Position numbers and translations under genes: made by a program. Positions 18,556-28,033 of a stretch of 64,000 bases of DNA are shown in pieces. The first letter of the stretch is position 1. Every line of letters begins with the position of its first letter. Source of the DNA: Lentisphaeraceae bacterium (lineage in GTDB: Bacteria; Verrucomicrobiota; Lentisphaeria; Lentisphaerales; Lentisphaeraceae); assembly GCA_021232515.1 (NCBI GenBank), contig JAJPOQ010000013.1, forward strand, positions 1 through 64,000. The letters run 5' to 3'. The notes beneath the pieces are model-generated. The model was not told the origin of the DNA. It saw nothing but the letters and a program-made list of their open reading frames with translations, and made no database searches.

Positions 18556-19575
18556 TTAAAGGCCTGCACTCTCAGCCAAACCAAACATGATATTCATGCA
18601 TTGAACGGCCTGCCCTGAAGCGCCTTTAGTTAAATTATCAATTGCACTACTTATAATGACATTTCCAGTGTGAGGGTCACATGCAAATGCGATCTCACAG
18701 ATATTCGTATAAGTCACATGCTTCGTATCAGCCAATTTACCTTGGCTTAAAACTCGAACAAATGGTTCATCGGCGTAGTACTTTTGCCAGCATTCATGAA
18801 TTTGGTCAGCTGTAACACCTGCAGACTTCTTAACAATGATTGTGCTGTGAATACCGCGATTAACAGGAATAAGATGCGGTATGAAGTTTACAACGACTTC
18901 ATCAACGCCTGCTGATTCAGCAAGCTCTTGCTCTATTTCAGGTAAATGACGATGACCAACAACTCCGTAAGGACGGACGCTTTCATTGCATTCTGGGAAT
19001 ATAAAATCTACTGCAACTTTACGACCAGCACCGGAGACACCACTCATAGACGAAGAAATAATATTCTCAGAAGAAATAAGTCCATCTTTTAATAAAGGAG
19101 CTAGAGGCAAAACGATACTAGTTGGATAACAACCAGGACAAGCAACTAAGTTTGCATTCGCAATTTCTTCGCGCTTACGCTCTGGTGAACCATATACAGA
19201 AGCTTTCATAAGAGCTGGAGCAGGATGCTCAGCTTTATAGTACTCAAGGTATTTCGCTTCTGACTTAAGGCGAAAGTCTGCACTTATGTCAATCACTTTT
19301 AAGCCAGCCTCAACTAGCGGCACTGCAAACTCTGCTGCAACGCCATGAGGAAGTGCTAAAAATGCAACCTCTGAGTTTTGGACTATCTCATCAACAGTAG
19401 GAGCTGAAAACTTGAGTGAAGATTCTGCAAAGCGTGGGAATACATCCCCAATTGGTTGACCGGCATATTGCCTTGAGGTAATACAGCTAACTTCTACTTC
19501 AGGATGTTTGAGTAAAATTCGTAGTAGTTCTTCGCCACTGTATCCGCTTGCACCAATTATTGCTGCTTTAATCAT
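18556..19575 (-). CDS. argC: N-acetyl-gamma-glutamyl-phosphate reductase
   Basis: ArgC reduces N-acetylglutamyl phosphate to the semialdehyde with NADPH. A Rossmann start (AAIIGASGYSGEELLRILL), the catalytic Cys near residue 148 in NLVACPGCYPT, and the HRHLPEIEQEL block with conserved His identify it. At 339 residues it is a type 1 enzyme. It opens the leftward argCBDF operon. No ArgR-type operator was recognised upstream. argJ or argA for N-acetylglutamate supply are not in this window. Confidence 0.95.
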   Translation of the reverse strand: MIKAAIIGASGYSGEELLRILLKHPEVEVSCITSRQYAGQPIGDVFPRFAESSLKFSAPTVDEIVQNSEVAFLALPHGVAAEFAVPLVEAGLKVIDISADFRLKSEAKYLEYYKAEHPAPALMKASVYGSPERKREEIANANLVACPGCYPTSIVLPLAPLLKDGLISSENIISSSMSGVSGAGRKVAVDFIFPECNESVRPYGVVGHRHLPEIEQELAESAGVDEVVVNFIPHLIPVNRGIHSTIIVKKSAGVTADQIHECWQKYYADEPFVRVLSQGKLADTKHVTYTNICEIAFACDPHTGNVIISSAIDNLTKGASGQAVQCMNIMFGLAESAGL

Positions 19576-19660
19576 CTTAGCTTTCTCTCTTTTTGATCTG
19601 CCTTCTACAGACTGAAATATTCCATTCTTAACTTAAATCTAATCAACAGTAGAACCTGCT

Positions 19661-19692
19661 GAAACAAAAAACCCCCGCTTGATGGCGAGGGT
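19661..19692 (-). terminator. Intrinsic terminator of rplM-rpsI
   Basis: A GC-rich 8-bp stem (19671-19678 with 19685-19692, one G-T pair) with a 6-base loop is followed on the minus strand by TTTTTTGTTTC. It is 25 bases past rpsI. Confidence 0.9.
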
Positions 19693-19716
19693 CTTTTAAA
19701 GTGCTGAATTTCCAGA

Positions 19717-20112
19717 TTAACGTTTTGAGAACTGGAAACGCTTACGTGCACCAGGCTGACCCGGTTTGTTTCTTTCCTTTTTCCTCGCATCACGAGTCAA
19801 CATACCGCTCTGTTTAAGAACTGTACGTAGATCTGCGTCATGCTCGATAAGTGCACGTGAAATGCCGTGACGAACAGCGCCTGCTTGTCCAGATAGACCG
19901 CCGCCTTTAACATTTACTGTAAGATCAAATTGTCCTTCAAGGCCAGTGACCTGAAGAGGTTGGTTAACAAGAGTACGTAGCGACTCTACAGGAAAGTAAA
20001 CTTCTGAAGGTTTACCGTTAACTGTAAGTTTGCCAGAACCTTTAACCAGTTTTACACGGGCAGTAGCTGTCTTACGACGACCTGTACCCCAAATTCCATT
20101 TTTATCAGCCAT
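19717..20112 (-). CDS. rpsI: 30S ribosomal protein S9
   Basis: The 131-residue protein has the S9 signature [20 protein letters not shown] and the conserved C-terminal tail ending RFQFSKR, whose basic residues reach the P-site tRNA. The start ([21 protein letters not shown]) is typical. It follows rplM after 11 bases, the near-universal rplM-rpsI pair, and is followed by a terminator. Confidence 0.97.
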   Translation of the reverse strand: MADKNGIWGTGRRKTATARVKLVKGSGKLTVNGKPSEVYFPVESLRTLVNQPLQVTGLEGQFDLTVNVKGGGLSGQAGAVRHGISRALIEHDADLRTVLKQSGMLTRDARKKERNKPGQPGARKRFQFSKR

Positions 20113-20123
20113 CTAAAATATCC

Positions 20124-20549
20124 TTAATTCGCTAATTCTGGTTTTTGAGCAGCATGAGGATGCTCAGGACCAGCGTAAACGTGCAGGTTACTATAAACCT
20201 GACGACTTAAGCGTCCTTTTGGAAGCATACCTTTAACAGCACTTTCAATCATGAACTCAGGCTTTTTCTCTCTGACTTCTTTCGCAGTCATAACCTTACG
20301 TCCACCCATAAAACCAGTGTGTTTGATATATTCTTTATTTTCGTTCTTGTTACCAGTGAGCTGTACTTTTTCAGCATTGATTACGATGATGTTCGCACCA
20401 GTATCAAGGTGAGGAGTGTAAGTCGGCTGATCCTTGCCTCTTAAAGCATTGGCAATTTTAACAGCTAGCTTACCAAGAACTTCTTTCTCTGCATCCAAAA
20501 GAATCCACTTCTTTTCTATCTCTGCAGTATTCGGCAAGTATGTTTTCAT
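20124..20549 (-). CDS. rplM: 50S ribosomal protein L13
   Basis: L13 (141 residues) is an early-assembly protein of the large subunit. The WILLDAEKEVLGKLA start, the HLDTGANIIVINAEKVQLTGNK block and the LPKGRLSRQVYSNLHVYAGPEHPH C-terminus are characteristic. A leader of about 100 bases separates it from rnc and likely holds the promoter for rplM-rpsI; I could not define an autoregulatory structure there. Confidence 0.97.
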   Translation of the reverse strand: MKTYLPNTAEIEKKWILLDAEKEVLGKLAVKIANALRGKDQPTYTPHLDTGANIIVINAEKVQLTGNKNENKEYIKHTGFMGGRKVMTAKEVREKKPEFMIESAVKGMLPKGRLSRQVYSNLHVYAGPEHPHAAQKPELAN

Positions 20550-20652
20550 TTATATAATCCAGTATAACTATAACTTAAAATCAGTCATTAATAAAATCGA
20601 GCCGTAACATTATCTCCAATGTCACTATTTACAAACGTCTTTAGAAACTTTT

Positions 20653-21354
20653 TCAGCTATCATTTTCACCACCCATAATTTGGGCAATTCCCTGCCTAGC
20701 AGCTTCTTCTTCAGCTTTACGACGACTACCCGCAAAACCCAATCCTATAACATCTCCGCTCAAGAGAACTTCAACCTCAAATTCAGGATCATGTTCTTCT
20801 CCGGTGACATTCTTTAGTCTATATTCAGGTCTCTTACCTGTCTTTTTCTGAGTTAACTCCTGCAGACTACCTTTAGGATTCTGCTTAAGCATCAACTCAT
20901 AAGGGCTACTCCAACATTTCTTAGCTAAGGACAAATAAAGGTCTTTAGCCGGTCGTAGTCCACCATCTATATAAAGAGCCGCCAACAGCGACTCAAAAGC
21001 ATCTATTACTCGAGTCTCTCTATTCTTACCTTTTAAAGAACGTTCACCTTTCCCTAAAAAAAGATAGTCGTCTAATTGAAAAGAATGCGCTAACTCAAAT
21101 AACGCTTCGCCACGAGTCATAGCTGAACGCATCTTAGTTAATTCACCTTCCATTGATTGATCATATCGATCAAAGAGGTATTCAGAAGCGATCAATTCTA
21201 AAACAGCATCACCAAAAAACTCTAACCGCTGATTATCTGACAACTCTTCCTTTTTCTCGAAAGAATAAGAACGATGGGTTAATGCTTCTTTTAAAACATT
21301 GATATCTTTAAATTGATAGTTAATAACCTTTTGAAGGGCCTCAAGAGTTTTCAT
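20653..21354 (-). CDS. rnc: Ribonuclease III
   Basis: RNase III cleaves double-stranded RNA in rRNA and mRNA processing. The signature NQRLEFFGDAVLELIASEY (about residues 41-59) carries the catalytic acidic residues, and a second acidic site follows in VIDAFESLLAALYIDGG. A C-terminal double-stranded RNA-binding domain spans about 157-226 (GSLQELTQK, GFAGSRRKAEEEAARQGI). Length 233 is normal. The start overlaps the recJ end by 14 bases, so the two are likely coupled. Confidence 0.95.
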   Translation of the reverse strand: MKTLEALQKVINYQFKDINVLKEALTHRSYSFEKKEELSDNQRLEFFGDAVLELIASEYLFDRYDQSMEGELTKMRSAMTRGEALFELAHSFQLDDYLFLGKGERSLKGKNRETRVIDAFESLLAALYIDGGLRPAKDLYLSLAKKCWSSPYELMLKQNPKGSLQELTQKKTGKRPEYRLKNVTGEEHDPEFEVEVLLSGDVIGLGFAGSRRKAEEEAARQGIAQIMGGENDS

Positions 21355-23098
21355 AACTTTTCACGTCTACTATAAATAATTGAATTTCTACACAACCCTT
21401 AATTGTAACGCGCCTTGGACTCGCCAATATCGAAATATCTCCTGATGGAAACTGCGACTGAGAAATAGAGTAACAAACAAATGAAACATTTATCCCACTA
21501 TCATCCTCAAGCATTCCTCGACAATGACGTTCCCCTAACTGACAGACTTCAACAACTTTAGCCTTTCTATAAAAATAGATTGGCTCGGAATTACCGACAC
21601 CAAATGGTTCTAACATTTCTAACTGATCTATAAATGAATCGCTCAATTCACAGAACATCATCTCATCATCAGCAAAGAGTTTATCTCCACCAACAGCAAC
21701 ATTAAAATCCATCCCATAAAAGGCTTCAATAAAACCAGTTTTAAATTCATCTAAATTAGACTCTGAAAGACTTATACCCACGGCCATAGGGTGGCCACCA
21801 AAACTACTCAATAAATGAGCGTGGCTATTCAAAACTTTGAGAATATCTAACTGGGCGCAACTACGGCCAGAGCCTAACAGTTCGCCACTTTCAGAGTCTT
21901 TACAAAGGACAATGACTGGGCGATTGTAGTGTTTACTCACTTTTGTTGCCAAGAGCCCGATAACGCCAGGGTGCCAGCCATGGCCAACAATCACCAAGCC
22001 ACCCATACTATTTAAGGACAGTTCAAATCTTGCCAGCTCTAATGCTTCACGGTAAGCCTGCCTTTCTGCTTGACGACGTTTGCGATTAAACTTTTCTAAA
22101 AGGTATGCAAGTTTTGATGCAGTTACAGATTCTTTAGATCGTAGTAAATCTACAGAAACCATAGGGTCTCCAACACGGCCAGCTGCATTAATCTTAGGAG
22201 CTAAACGACGCGAAATATCACTTGTTGTAACACGTCCTTCCATATAAGCCATTTCACTCAAAGCTAACAAACCAGGCCTACCCTGCATCGCTAAAAGCTT
22301 CAAGCCATTTTTAACTAAAGATCTATTTTCACCAGTAAGTGGTGAAACGTCTGCTACTGTCCCCATAGCAACAAGATCTAAACCTATTCTCAGATCTATA
22401 TCTGGGGGGCAGCCTGTTCGAGATAAAGATGACTTCACAAACCCGTGACAAAGTTTAAACGCAACCCCGACTCCTGCTAAACCATGTAAGTCAATTAAGT
22501 CCATCTTCAATCTTGGGTTGACTATTGCAAAAGCATCCGGAAGCTCAGCCCCTGGATTGTGATGATCTGTGATGATAAAGTCTATGCCAAGTTCTTTTGC
22601 TTTAACACAAGCTCCAAATGAAGTGATACCACAGTCAGAACTAATGACAACACTTGCGCCACGTGCAGAGAGTTTTGAAATTGTTGACTCGGTAGGGCCG
22701 TAACCATCTTCCATACGATTTGAGACAAAGACTTCTATATCGGCGCCATAAGCTGCAAGAACCCACTCGATAAGCACTGCAGAAGTGACTCCATCTGTAT
22801 CATAGTCACCATGAACAAAGATCTTTTCTTTATTCTCAATTGCTTTCCAAATACGATCAACAGCAATTTCCATATCTGGTAACCTAAAAGGGTCTGTCAG
22901 AGAATCTAAAGGAGCTCGAAGAAAATCATCTACGTTGTCGATAGCTATGCCACGGATAATTAAACTGCGAATAATTGAACGACTGAGACCTCCAAACACC
23001 TTGGAGTAAGATGCAAACACAGCATCATCAACTTCAGAAAGAAGCCATGTGCTACCTCGATCAAAATCGAGATCAAACTGTGTATCGTAGTTTTCCAT
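21341..23098 (-). CDS. recJ: Single-stranded-DNA-specific 5'-3' exonuclease RecJ
   Basis: RecJ is a DHH-family nuclease for recombination and mismatch repair. Phosphoesterase motifs are present in order: VHGDYDTDGVTSA, ISSDCGI, FIITDHHNPG (the DHH motif), and GLAGVGVAFKL. The DHHA1 region carries GHGWHPGVIGLLATKV and SSFGGHPMAVGISL, and an OB-like C-terminal domain follows. I take the ATG at 23098; an in-frame TTG at 23113 would add five residues, but neither start has a strong ribosome site. Length of about 585 residues is normal. It is upstream of and overlaps rnc. Confidence 0.93.
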   Translation of the reverse strand: MENYDTQFDLDFDRGSTWLLSEVDDAVFASYSKVFGGLSRSIIRSLIIRGIAIDNVDDFLRAPLDSLTDPFRLPDMEIAVDRIWKAIENKEKIFVHGDYDTDGVTSAVLIEWVLAAYGADIEVFVSNRMEDGYGPTESTISKLSARGASVVISSDCGITSFGACVKAKELGIDFIITDHHNPGAELPDAFAIVNPRLKMDLIDLHGLAGVGVAFKLCHGFVKSSLSRTGCPPDIDLRIGLDLVAMGTVADVSPLTGENRSLVKNGLKLLAMQGRPGLLALSEMAYMEGRVTTSDISRRLAPKINAAGRVGDPMVSVDLLRSKESVTASKLAYLLEKFNRKRRQAERQAYREALELARFELSLNSMGGLVIVGHGWHPGVIGLLATKVSKHYNRPVIVLCKDSESGELLGSGRSCAQLDILKVLNSHAHLLSSFGGHPMAVGISLSESNLDEFKTGFIEAFYGMDFNVAVGGDKLFADDEMMFCELSDSFIDQLEMLEPFGVGNSEPIYFYRKAKVVEVCQLGERHCRGMLEDDSGINVSFVCYSISQSQFPSGDISILASPRRVTIKGCVEIQLFIVDVKSYENS

Positions 23099-23144
23099 TT
23101 TCTCAACGTCCAATTTTTAGAACATCTGAGAAAGAAATGACTTA

Positions 23145-23831
23145 TTAGTTAGTGGCTTTTTTCTCGCGCCAGTTTCTAATCAGAAGTTTATCGTCCTCAC
23201 AAACAACATCAACAACTAAATTTAATGAACCTTTGATATTCTCATAGTCCTTTAAATAAGCTAACACGTTAATTTGCTGAAGGGAAGCGATAGCATCGAC
23301 TTCCAGCTTCTCACCCTGCAAATAGAATCCTTCGGTAAAAACTCGAAGTTCATCCTTTTTCACAAATAACTGAAACTTAGTCTCACCATTTAGAAAGAGT
23401 CCATCACCCTTTCCATCCAATCCCTCTATTCTATCTAGAGGAAATGAAGTCTCGGCTAAGATTTCACCGTTATTTATTCTGAATTTCAATACACCTTTAA
23501 GATTGGCCAGACGATTGTCATGAGCCACTAGGCTATTGAGTTCATTTGCGTTTAGAGAAAACTGCAACTTGCCCGCGTCTTTTGAACCTTTGAGGAATCC
23601 ACTAATTTTTCTCTTAGCTTCAAGATACACCTCATCTGTAGCTTCACTGTACTCCATAGGAAGTGGTGTTTTTTCGGATTTAGTAAGCAAGATTTTTTTC
23701 CCTGCCATGACCGAAGACATGCCTATTCCTATAGAAATAATGAAAACTCCAAAGGCACAAAAAGCTCCAAGCGCTAAGGATCTCATCCCCGCAACCGGTC
23801 TCTGTGCTTGCTCATTGTCTTTTTCTGTCAT
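23145..23831 (-). CDS. Membrane-anchored protein of unknown function
   Basis: I do not recognise this 228-residue protein. A short polar N-terminus leads to one hydrophobic segment (about residues 17-42, SLALGAFCAFGVFIISIGIG), suggesting an inner-membrane anchor with a periplasmic domain. The rest is rich in beta-type alternation and asks to be compared with lipid-binding LolA/DUF2993-like folds: LQFSLNANELNSLVAHDN, then strands ending LIRNWREKKATN. No catalytic motif is visible. It is 46 bases upstream of recJ on the same strand and so could be cotranscribed, but function should not be inferred from that. Confidence 0.7.
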   Translation of the reverse strand: MTEKDNEQAQRPVAGMRSLALGAFCAFGVFIISIGIGMSSVMAGKKILLTKSEKTPLPMEYSEATDEVYLEAKRKISGFLKGSKDAGKLQFSLNANELNSLVAHDNRLANLKGVLKFRINNGEILAETSFPLDRIEGLDGKGDGLFLNGETKFQLFVKKDELRVFTEGFYLQGEKLEVDAIASLQQINVLAYLKDYENIKGSLNLVVDVVCEDDKLLIRNWREKKATN

Positions 23832-23924
23832 TTCAAACTCAGTTTAATTCTTTAGAATCAATACTTATTATCCGAATATACTAACGGTACTTAGCGCAAG
23901 AACAAACTGTAAGTTGTGAAAAGC

Positions 23925-24137
23925 TTATTTCTCGAGCTGTTTTAGTGCATCGGCATCGGCTTTGTTTTTTTGATCTAAAGCGTTATTCAGCTTAGTCTTC
24001 ATCTTGTTCATTGTCTCTAAATCCTGCTTACCGGTAACTTTATCGGCAACCCCATCAGCACCTTCTTGAACCTCTTTGCAACCAGTCAAAACAAATAAAC
24101 AAATCAGTATAGTTTTCAACAACATAAGCTTTCTCAT
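23925..24137 (-). CDS. Small lipoprotein
   Basis: A 70-residue precursor has a basic start (MRKLMLLKTI), a hydrophobic core and a lipobox FVLTGC with the Cys at residue 20. The mature chain is about 50 residues, highly charged and predicted helical (VADKVTGKQDLETMNKMKTK...). The start at 24137 is chosen because AAGGAG lies seven bases before it; an in-frame ATG at 24161 lacks such a site. It may be a small envelope lipoprotein like the entericidin or helical structural types, but no family is recognised. Confidence 0.72.
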   Translation of the reverse strand: MRKLMLLKTILICLFVLTGCKEVQEGADGVADKVTGKQDLETMNKMKTKLNNALDQKNKADADALKQLEK

Positions 24138-24300
24138 CGAGTACTCCTTTATTTTAAGCAATGATATGGAATAATTTTACCAATACTCAAGAACTCAGTC
24201 AAGTGCTCAAAAAACCTCATTTTTTCATCTTTAAAAAGGTTATTATCCCCCTATATTCTGGTCAATTTTAAACTGCTCTTAATAGGACTCTGTATATATA

Positions 24301-25200
24301 ATGATGAGCGATCACATCAAAATGCCCGAAAAAATCTGCATAGTTGGCCTTGGTCAAATGGGCGGTTCTATCGCCAAAGCCCTCAAGGCAAAAAATGATT
24401 CCATTCACGTTACTGGCTGGGCAAGATCACAATCATATATAGACGATGCTCTTAAAAACAATTATATCGACTCTGGATCCACAGACATAGTAGAAGCTGT
24501 CAAAGATGCAGACTTCAGCATATTAGCTCTCCCTGTAGAACCTCTTATAGACTTTGTAAAAGTTCACGCAGACAAATTCAAAGCAGGATCAATCGTAACA
24601 GATGTAAGTAGCGTCAAGTCCATCATTGTTGAAGAAGTTAGACCTATCTTCAATGAAAAAGGCATACACTTTATTGGTAGCCACCCTATGGCAGGTAACG
24701 AAAAAAGTGGTTTGGCGAATGCATGTGAAAACCTTTATGAAAAAACTGTCTTATTCATATGCAGCTATTCTACAGATGACCCTGCAGCTATAAATATTGT
24801 TAGAGAATTCTGGAGAGAACTTGGCACTACGCCATACGAAGTAGATGCTATTGAACACGATGAAGCAGTCTCATGTACCAGTCACACACTTCACTTGACC
24901 TCTGCCATCTCGACTCAAGTTGCTTTAGGAAATGAAAAATACGACCTTACTAAACTGGCTTGTGCCGGCGCATTTAGAGACATGTCTAGAATCTCTGGAA
25001 GCTGCCCTAAGATGTGGCGAGACATAACCAAGACAAACAAAGCTGCAATACTCAAAACTATAGACAAAACTGTCGAAGAAATAGAAGCTGTAAAGAAAAT
25101 TATCGAAAGTGACGATTGGAACAAACTTGAAGACTACCTCGATGAAGCAAAAGTTCTTAGAAATCAATGGTGGGCCGACCATCAGGAGATGAAAAAATAA
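24301..25200 (+). CDS. tyrA: Prephenate dehydrogenase
   Basis: TyrA oxidatively decarboxylates prephenate to 4-hydroxyphenylpyruvate in tyrosine synthesis (or arogenate to tyrosine). The 299-residue protein has an NAD-binding Rossmann motif, ICIVGLGQMGGSIAKAL, the FIGSHPMAGNEKSGL block and the catalytic-His region HDEAVSCTSHTLHLTSA. No ACT or chorismate-mutase domain is fused, so allosteric control may be absent. It begins a rightward run with dxs four bases downstream. An upstream divergent lipoprotein gene leaves about 160 bases for promoters. Confidence 0.9.
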   Translation: MMSDHIKMPEKICIVGLGQMGGSIAKALKAKNDSIHVTGWARSQSYIDDALKNNYIDSGSTDIVEAVKDADFSILALPVEPLIDFVKVHADKFKAGSIVTDVSSVKSIIVEEVRPIFNEKGIHFIGSHPMAGNEKSGLANACENLYEKTVLFICSYSTDDPAAINIVREFWRELGTTPYEVDAIEHDEAVSCTSHTLHLTSAISTQVALGNEKYDLTKLACAGAFRDMSRISGSCPKMWRDITKTNKAAILKTIDKTVEEIEAVKKIIESDDWNKLEDYLDEAKVLRNQWWADHQEMKK

Positions 25201-25204
25201 TCTC

Positions 25205-27073
25205 ATGGAATCCATATTAGCTTCAGTAAACTGTCCTGCAGATATAAAATCTTTAACTATAGACCAACTTCGTCAACTCTGTGATGAAATTCGCGATGAA
25301 TTAATCGAGATAACAAGCAAACACGGCGGTCACTTAGGCTCTAACCTTGGTGTCGTTGAACTAACAGTTGCGCTTCATAAAGTTTTCGATTCTCCTAAAG
25401 ACAAATTTATTTTTGATGTTAGTCACCAAGGCTACGTCCACAAGATACTAACTGGTCGTAAAGAGTATCTCCATACTCTGCGCCAAACTGGCGGGTGCAG
25501 TGGATTCCTTCAACGTGAAGAAAGTGAACATGACCACTTTGGCGCTGGACATGCAGGCACAGCGCTCTCATCTGCCTTAGGTTTTGCTGCTGCGCGAGAT
25601 GCATTAAACACAGACGATAAGATTGTCGCTGTTGTTGGAGATGGCGGACTTGGCTGTGGAGTTTCTCTCGAAGCCTTAAATAACGCTGCCGATACGACTA
25701 AGGACATTATATTTATTCTTAATGATAATAAGATGTCCATCTCCCCCAACGTTGGAGGCATGTCTAAGTACCTTAACCGCATCATAACGGATGGCCGCTA
25801 CAACCACTTCAAAAGTTCAGTTGCTGATCTAGTCAAGAAAATACCAGGTATAGGCTCATCCCTCAAAAATGGCATTAGCAAAGTTGAAGAAGCAGCAAAA
25901 GGCCTCCTCATTCCAGGAGTTATCTTTGAAGAACTCGGTTTACGCTACTTCGGACCAGTAGATGGCCACGATATAGAAGAACTCATCTCTACCTTCAAAA
26001 AGCTTAAAGAACTAAAGCAACCAGTTCTACTCCACCTTTTAACTGAAAAAGGCCATGGATTTGAAGGTGCTAAAAATGACCCTGAAAAGTGTCACGGCTT
26101 CAAAAAGAAAGAAGTCACTTCAAAAGATTCAAATGCCCTAAGCGTTACAAAACCTGCAGGTCTTACTTTTTCTAATATCTTTGGTGACGAACTATGCCAA
26201 CTTGCCAAGAAAGACGATAAAGTTGTTAGTATCACAGCTGGCATGTTATCTGGTACCGGAATGCAAAAGTTTAAAGATGCCTTCCCTGAAAAAGTATATG
26301 ATGTTGGCATTGCTGAAGAACACGGTACAATTTTCGCCGCTGGCATGGCTGGTGGTGGCCTAAAACCAATCGTTGGTATATATGCAACATTCATGCAACG
26401 CGCCATGGACTGTGTTTACCACGATATCTGCCTACAAGAACTTCCAGTCATCTTCTGTATGGATAGAGCTGGAATCGTTGAAGATGGCCCGACCCATCAT
26501 GGTATAGTCGATATAAGCTTTTGGCGCAGCCTACCAAATCTACACATACTTCAGCCGAGAGATGCAACTGAATTACGCCAAATGATGAACATGGCCCTGG
26601 ACTTCAAAGTTGCTTCGGTTATTCGCTACCCAAAAACTGACTCAAGTGATTTAGATGTAAATAGAGACGAACTCGTTCTCGGTAAATCTGAAGTTATCCG
26701 CCAAGGTAAAGACATCTGTATCTGGGCAAGTGGCAGAGAATGCGAACATGCTCTACAAGTCGCAAGTATCTTAGCGCCTAAAGGCATAGAAGTAAAAGTC
26801 GTAAATACCCGCTTCTTAGCTCCATTTGATCAGACCGCATTACTTAAAGATTCACAAGAGATGCCTGTCATCACTCTAGAAGATCACATGATAAATGGTG
26901 GATTAGCGTCGATATGCAGTGAAATCCTTACAAATAAAAAGCATAATGGCTTAGTTGCGAAAGGCTATCCAAGTGAAATTATTCCTTGGGGTAAGACCAA
27001 AGACATACGTCAACAGTACGGTCTTTTACCTGAGCAAATCGCTAGTGAAATTGAAGAGCTTTTGAAAAAATAA
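25205..27073 (+). CDS. dxs: 1-deoxy-D-xylulose-5-phosphate synthase
   Basis: Dxs condenses pyruvate and glyceraldehyde 3-phosphate, the first step of the MEP isoprenoid pathway. The 622-residue transketolase-like enzyme shows SKHGGHLGSNLGVVELTVAL, catalytic-region DVSHQGYVHKILTGR, the TPP motif GDGGLGCGVSLEALNNA to LNDNKMSISPNVG, and the pyrimidine-binding block GIAEEHGTIFAAGMA. The C-terminal domain carries VVNTRFLAPFD and TLEDHMINGG. It lies between tyrA and an HExxH membrane protein and is likely cotranscribed with both. Confidence 0.95.
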   Translation: MESILASVNCPADIKSLTIDQLRQLCDEIRDELIEITSKHGGHLGSNLGVVELTVALHKVFDSPKDKFIFDVSHQGYVHKILTGRKEYLHTLRQTGGCSGFLQREESEHDHFGAGHAGTALSSALGFAAARDALNTDDKIVAVVGDGGLGCGVSLEALNNAADTTKDIIFILNDNKMSISPNVGGMSKYLNRIITDGRYNHFKSSVADLVKKIPGIGSSLKNGISKVEEAAKGLLIPGVIFEELGLRYFGPVDGHDIEELISTFKKLKELKQPVLLHLLTEKGHGFEGAKNDPEKCHGFKKKEVTSKDSNALSVTKPAGLTFSNIFGDELCQLAKKDDKVVSITAGMLSGTGMQKFKDAFPEKVYDVGIAEEHGTIFAAGMAGGGLKPIVGIYATFMQRAMDCVYHDICLQELPVIFCMDRAGIVEDGPTHHGIVDISFWRSLPNLHILQPRDATELRQMMNMALDFKVASVIRYPKTDSSDLDVNRDELVLGKSEVIRQGKDICIWASGRECEHALQVASILAPKGIEVKVVNTRFLAPFDQTALLKDSQEMPVITLEDHMINGGLASICSEILTNKKHNGLVAKGYPSEIIPWGKTKDIRQQYGLLPEQIASEIEELLKK

Positions 27074-27082
27074 AGGATTCGC

Positions 27083-28033
27083 ATGTCAGCATTCTGCAAA
27101 GAACACGAACTAAAAAAAGCTGCAGAAAATGACCTTCCCACACTAGTAGATCTAGATAAACGTGGACTCCTAATTGGCGCAACAGAGACTTCTGAAGAGT
27201 ACGTCAACCGCCTGAAGGTTTTCCAAAAAAATCTAAGCGAAATGGAAAGTGGACTTAAAAAAGATAAAAAGTTCACTGTAGAAGATTTAACTTTCCCTGA
27301 AAGTGAGAAGATTCCCGAAAAAACATTCAATTCACCAGCCAAGATCACTTCTGAATTATACGACTTTAAAATCGATTGGGTCCCTGGCTTTTACATAACC
27401 CCTGACTTTGGAATGCTTTTTGGTGGCTGTGCTTACTCATTTGACCCAGACTTTTTCTCATTATTCATAATCCGCAATAGTTTTAAAAAGAAAAATAAGT
27501 GGCTCTTCTACGAGCGCGATGAGCTCATGTCACATGAACTTTGTCACGTCGCCAGATTTGCTTTAAAGTCAAACACCTATGAAGAAATGTTTGCTTACCA
27601 GACAAGTACATCTGGCTTCCGCAGAAAATTTGGCAGCATGATGCGCGCCGCCTGGGAAACCTACTTATTCATGGCAATTCTACTTGGTATGCTAGTAACT
27701 CAAGTTTCCTTAATCGTCTTTTATTCAAAATGGTTAGCGTCTCGCAGCCTTACAGAAAATCCAGTCCATTGGTTCTACGCAGCCCTATTCTCACTTGTGT
27801 CCTTTCTTGTACTTAGACAGAGTAGACAAAATAAACTCTATAAAAAAACACTCGAGAACTTCGAAGAAATTACCAAGAAACCCAGAGCCTTGGCTTTTAG
27901 GCTTAATGACAAGGAAATGGACTCATTTGTTAAAATGAAGAAAATCACTAAAGAGAATTTCATAGAAACACTAAACACTCATAATTGTTCGGACATACGT
28001 CTCAAAATCATTTCGGAGCGCTTTTTAAGTTAA
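27083..28033 (+). CDS. Membrane protein with HExxH zincin-like motif, unknown family
   Basis: I do not recognise this 316-residue family. A soluble N-terminal part of about 145 residues ends in a H-E-L-C-H motif at 151-155, flanked by hydrophobic residues as in zinc metallopeptidases, with E167/E168 12-13 residues later as possible third ligands. Two membrane segments follow (about 193-217 and 228-245), then a short cytosolic-type basic tail. An intramembrane-adjacent metallopeptidase is the natural inference, not an established fact. It follows dxs by nine bases, and its stop overlaps the lnt start (TAATG), so it is cotranscribed with a lipoprotein-maturation enzyme. AAAGGATTCGC gives a good ribosome site. 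Confidence 0.72.
   Translation: MSAFCKEHELKKAAENDLPTLVDLDKRGLLIGATETSEEYVNRLKVFQKNLSEMESGLKKDKKFTVEDLTFPESEKIPEKTFNSPAKITSELYDFKIDWVPGFYITPDFGMLFGGCAYSFDPDFFSLFIIRNSFKKKNKWLFYERDELMSHELCHVARFALKSNTYEEMFAYQTSTSGFRRKFGSMMRAAWETYLFMAILLGMLVTQVSLIVFYSKWLASRSLTENPVHWFYAALFSLVSFLVLRQSRQNKLYKKTLENFEEITKKPRALAFRLNDKEMDSFVKMKKITKENFIETLNTHNCSDIRLKIISERFLS

Noticed and set aside
20550-20652. Autoregulatory L13 leader before rplM
   Set aside because: The position is suitable but I could not identify a known leader structure.
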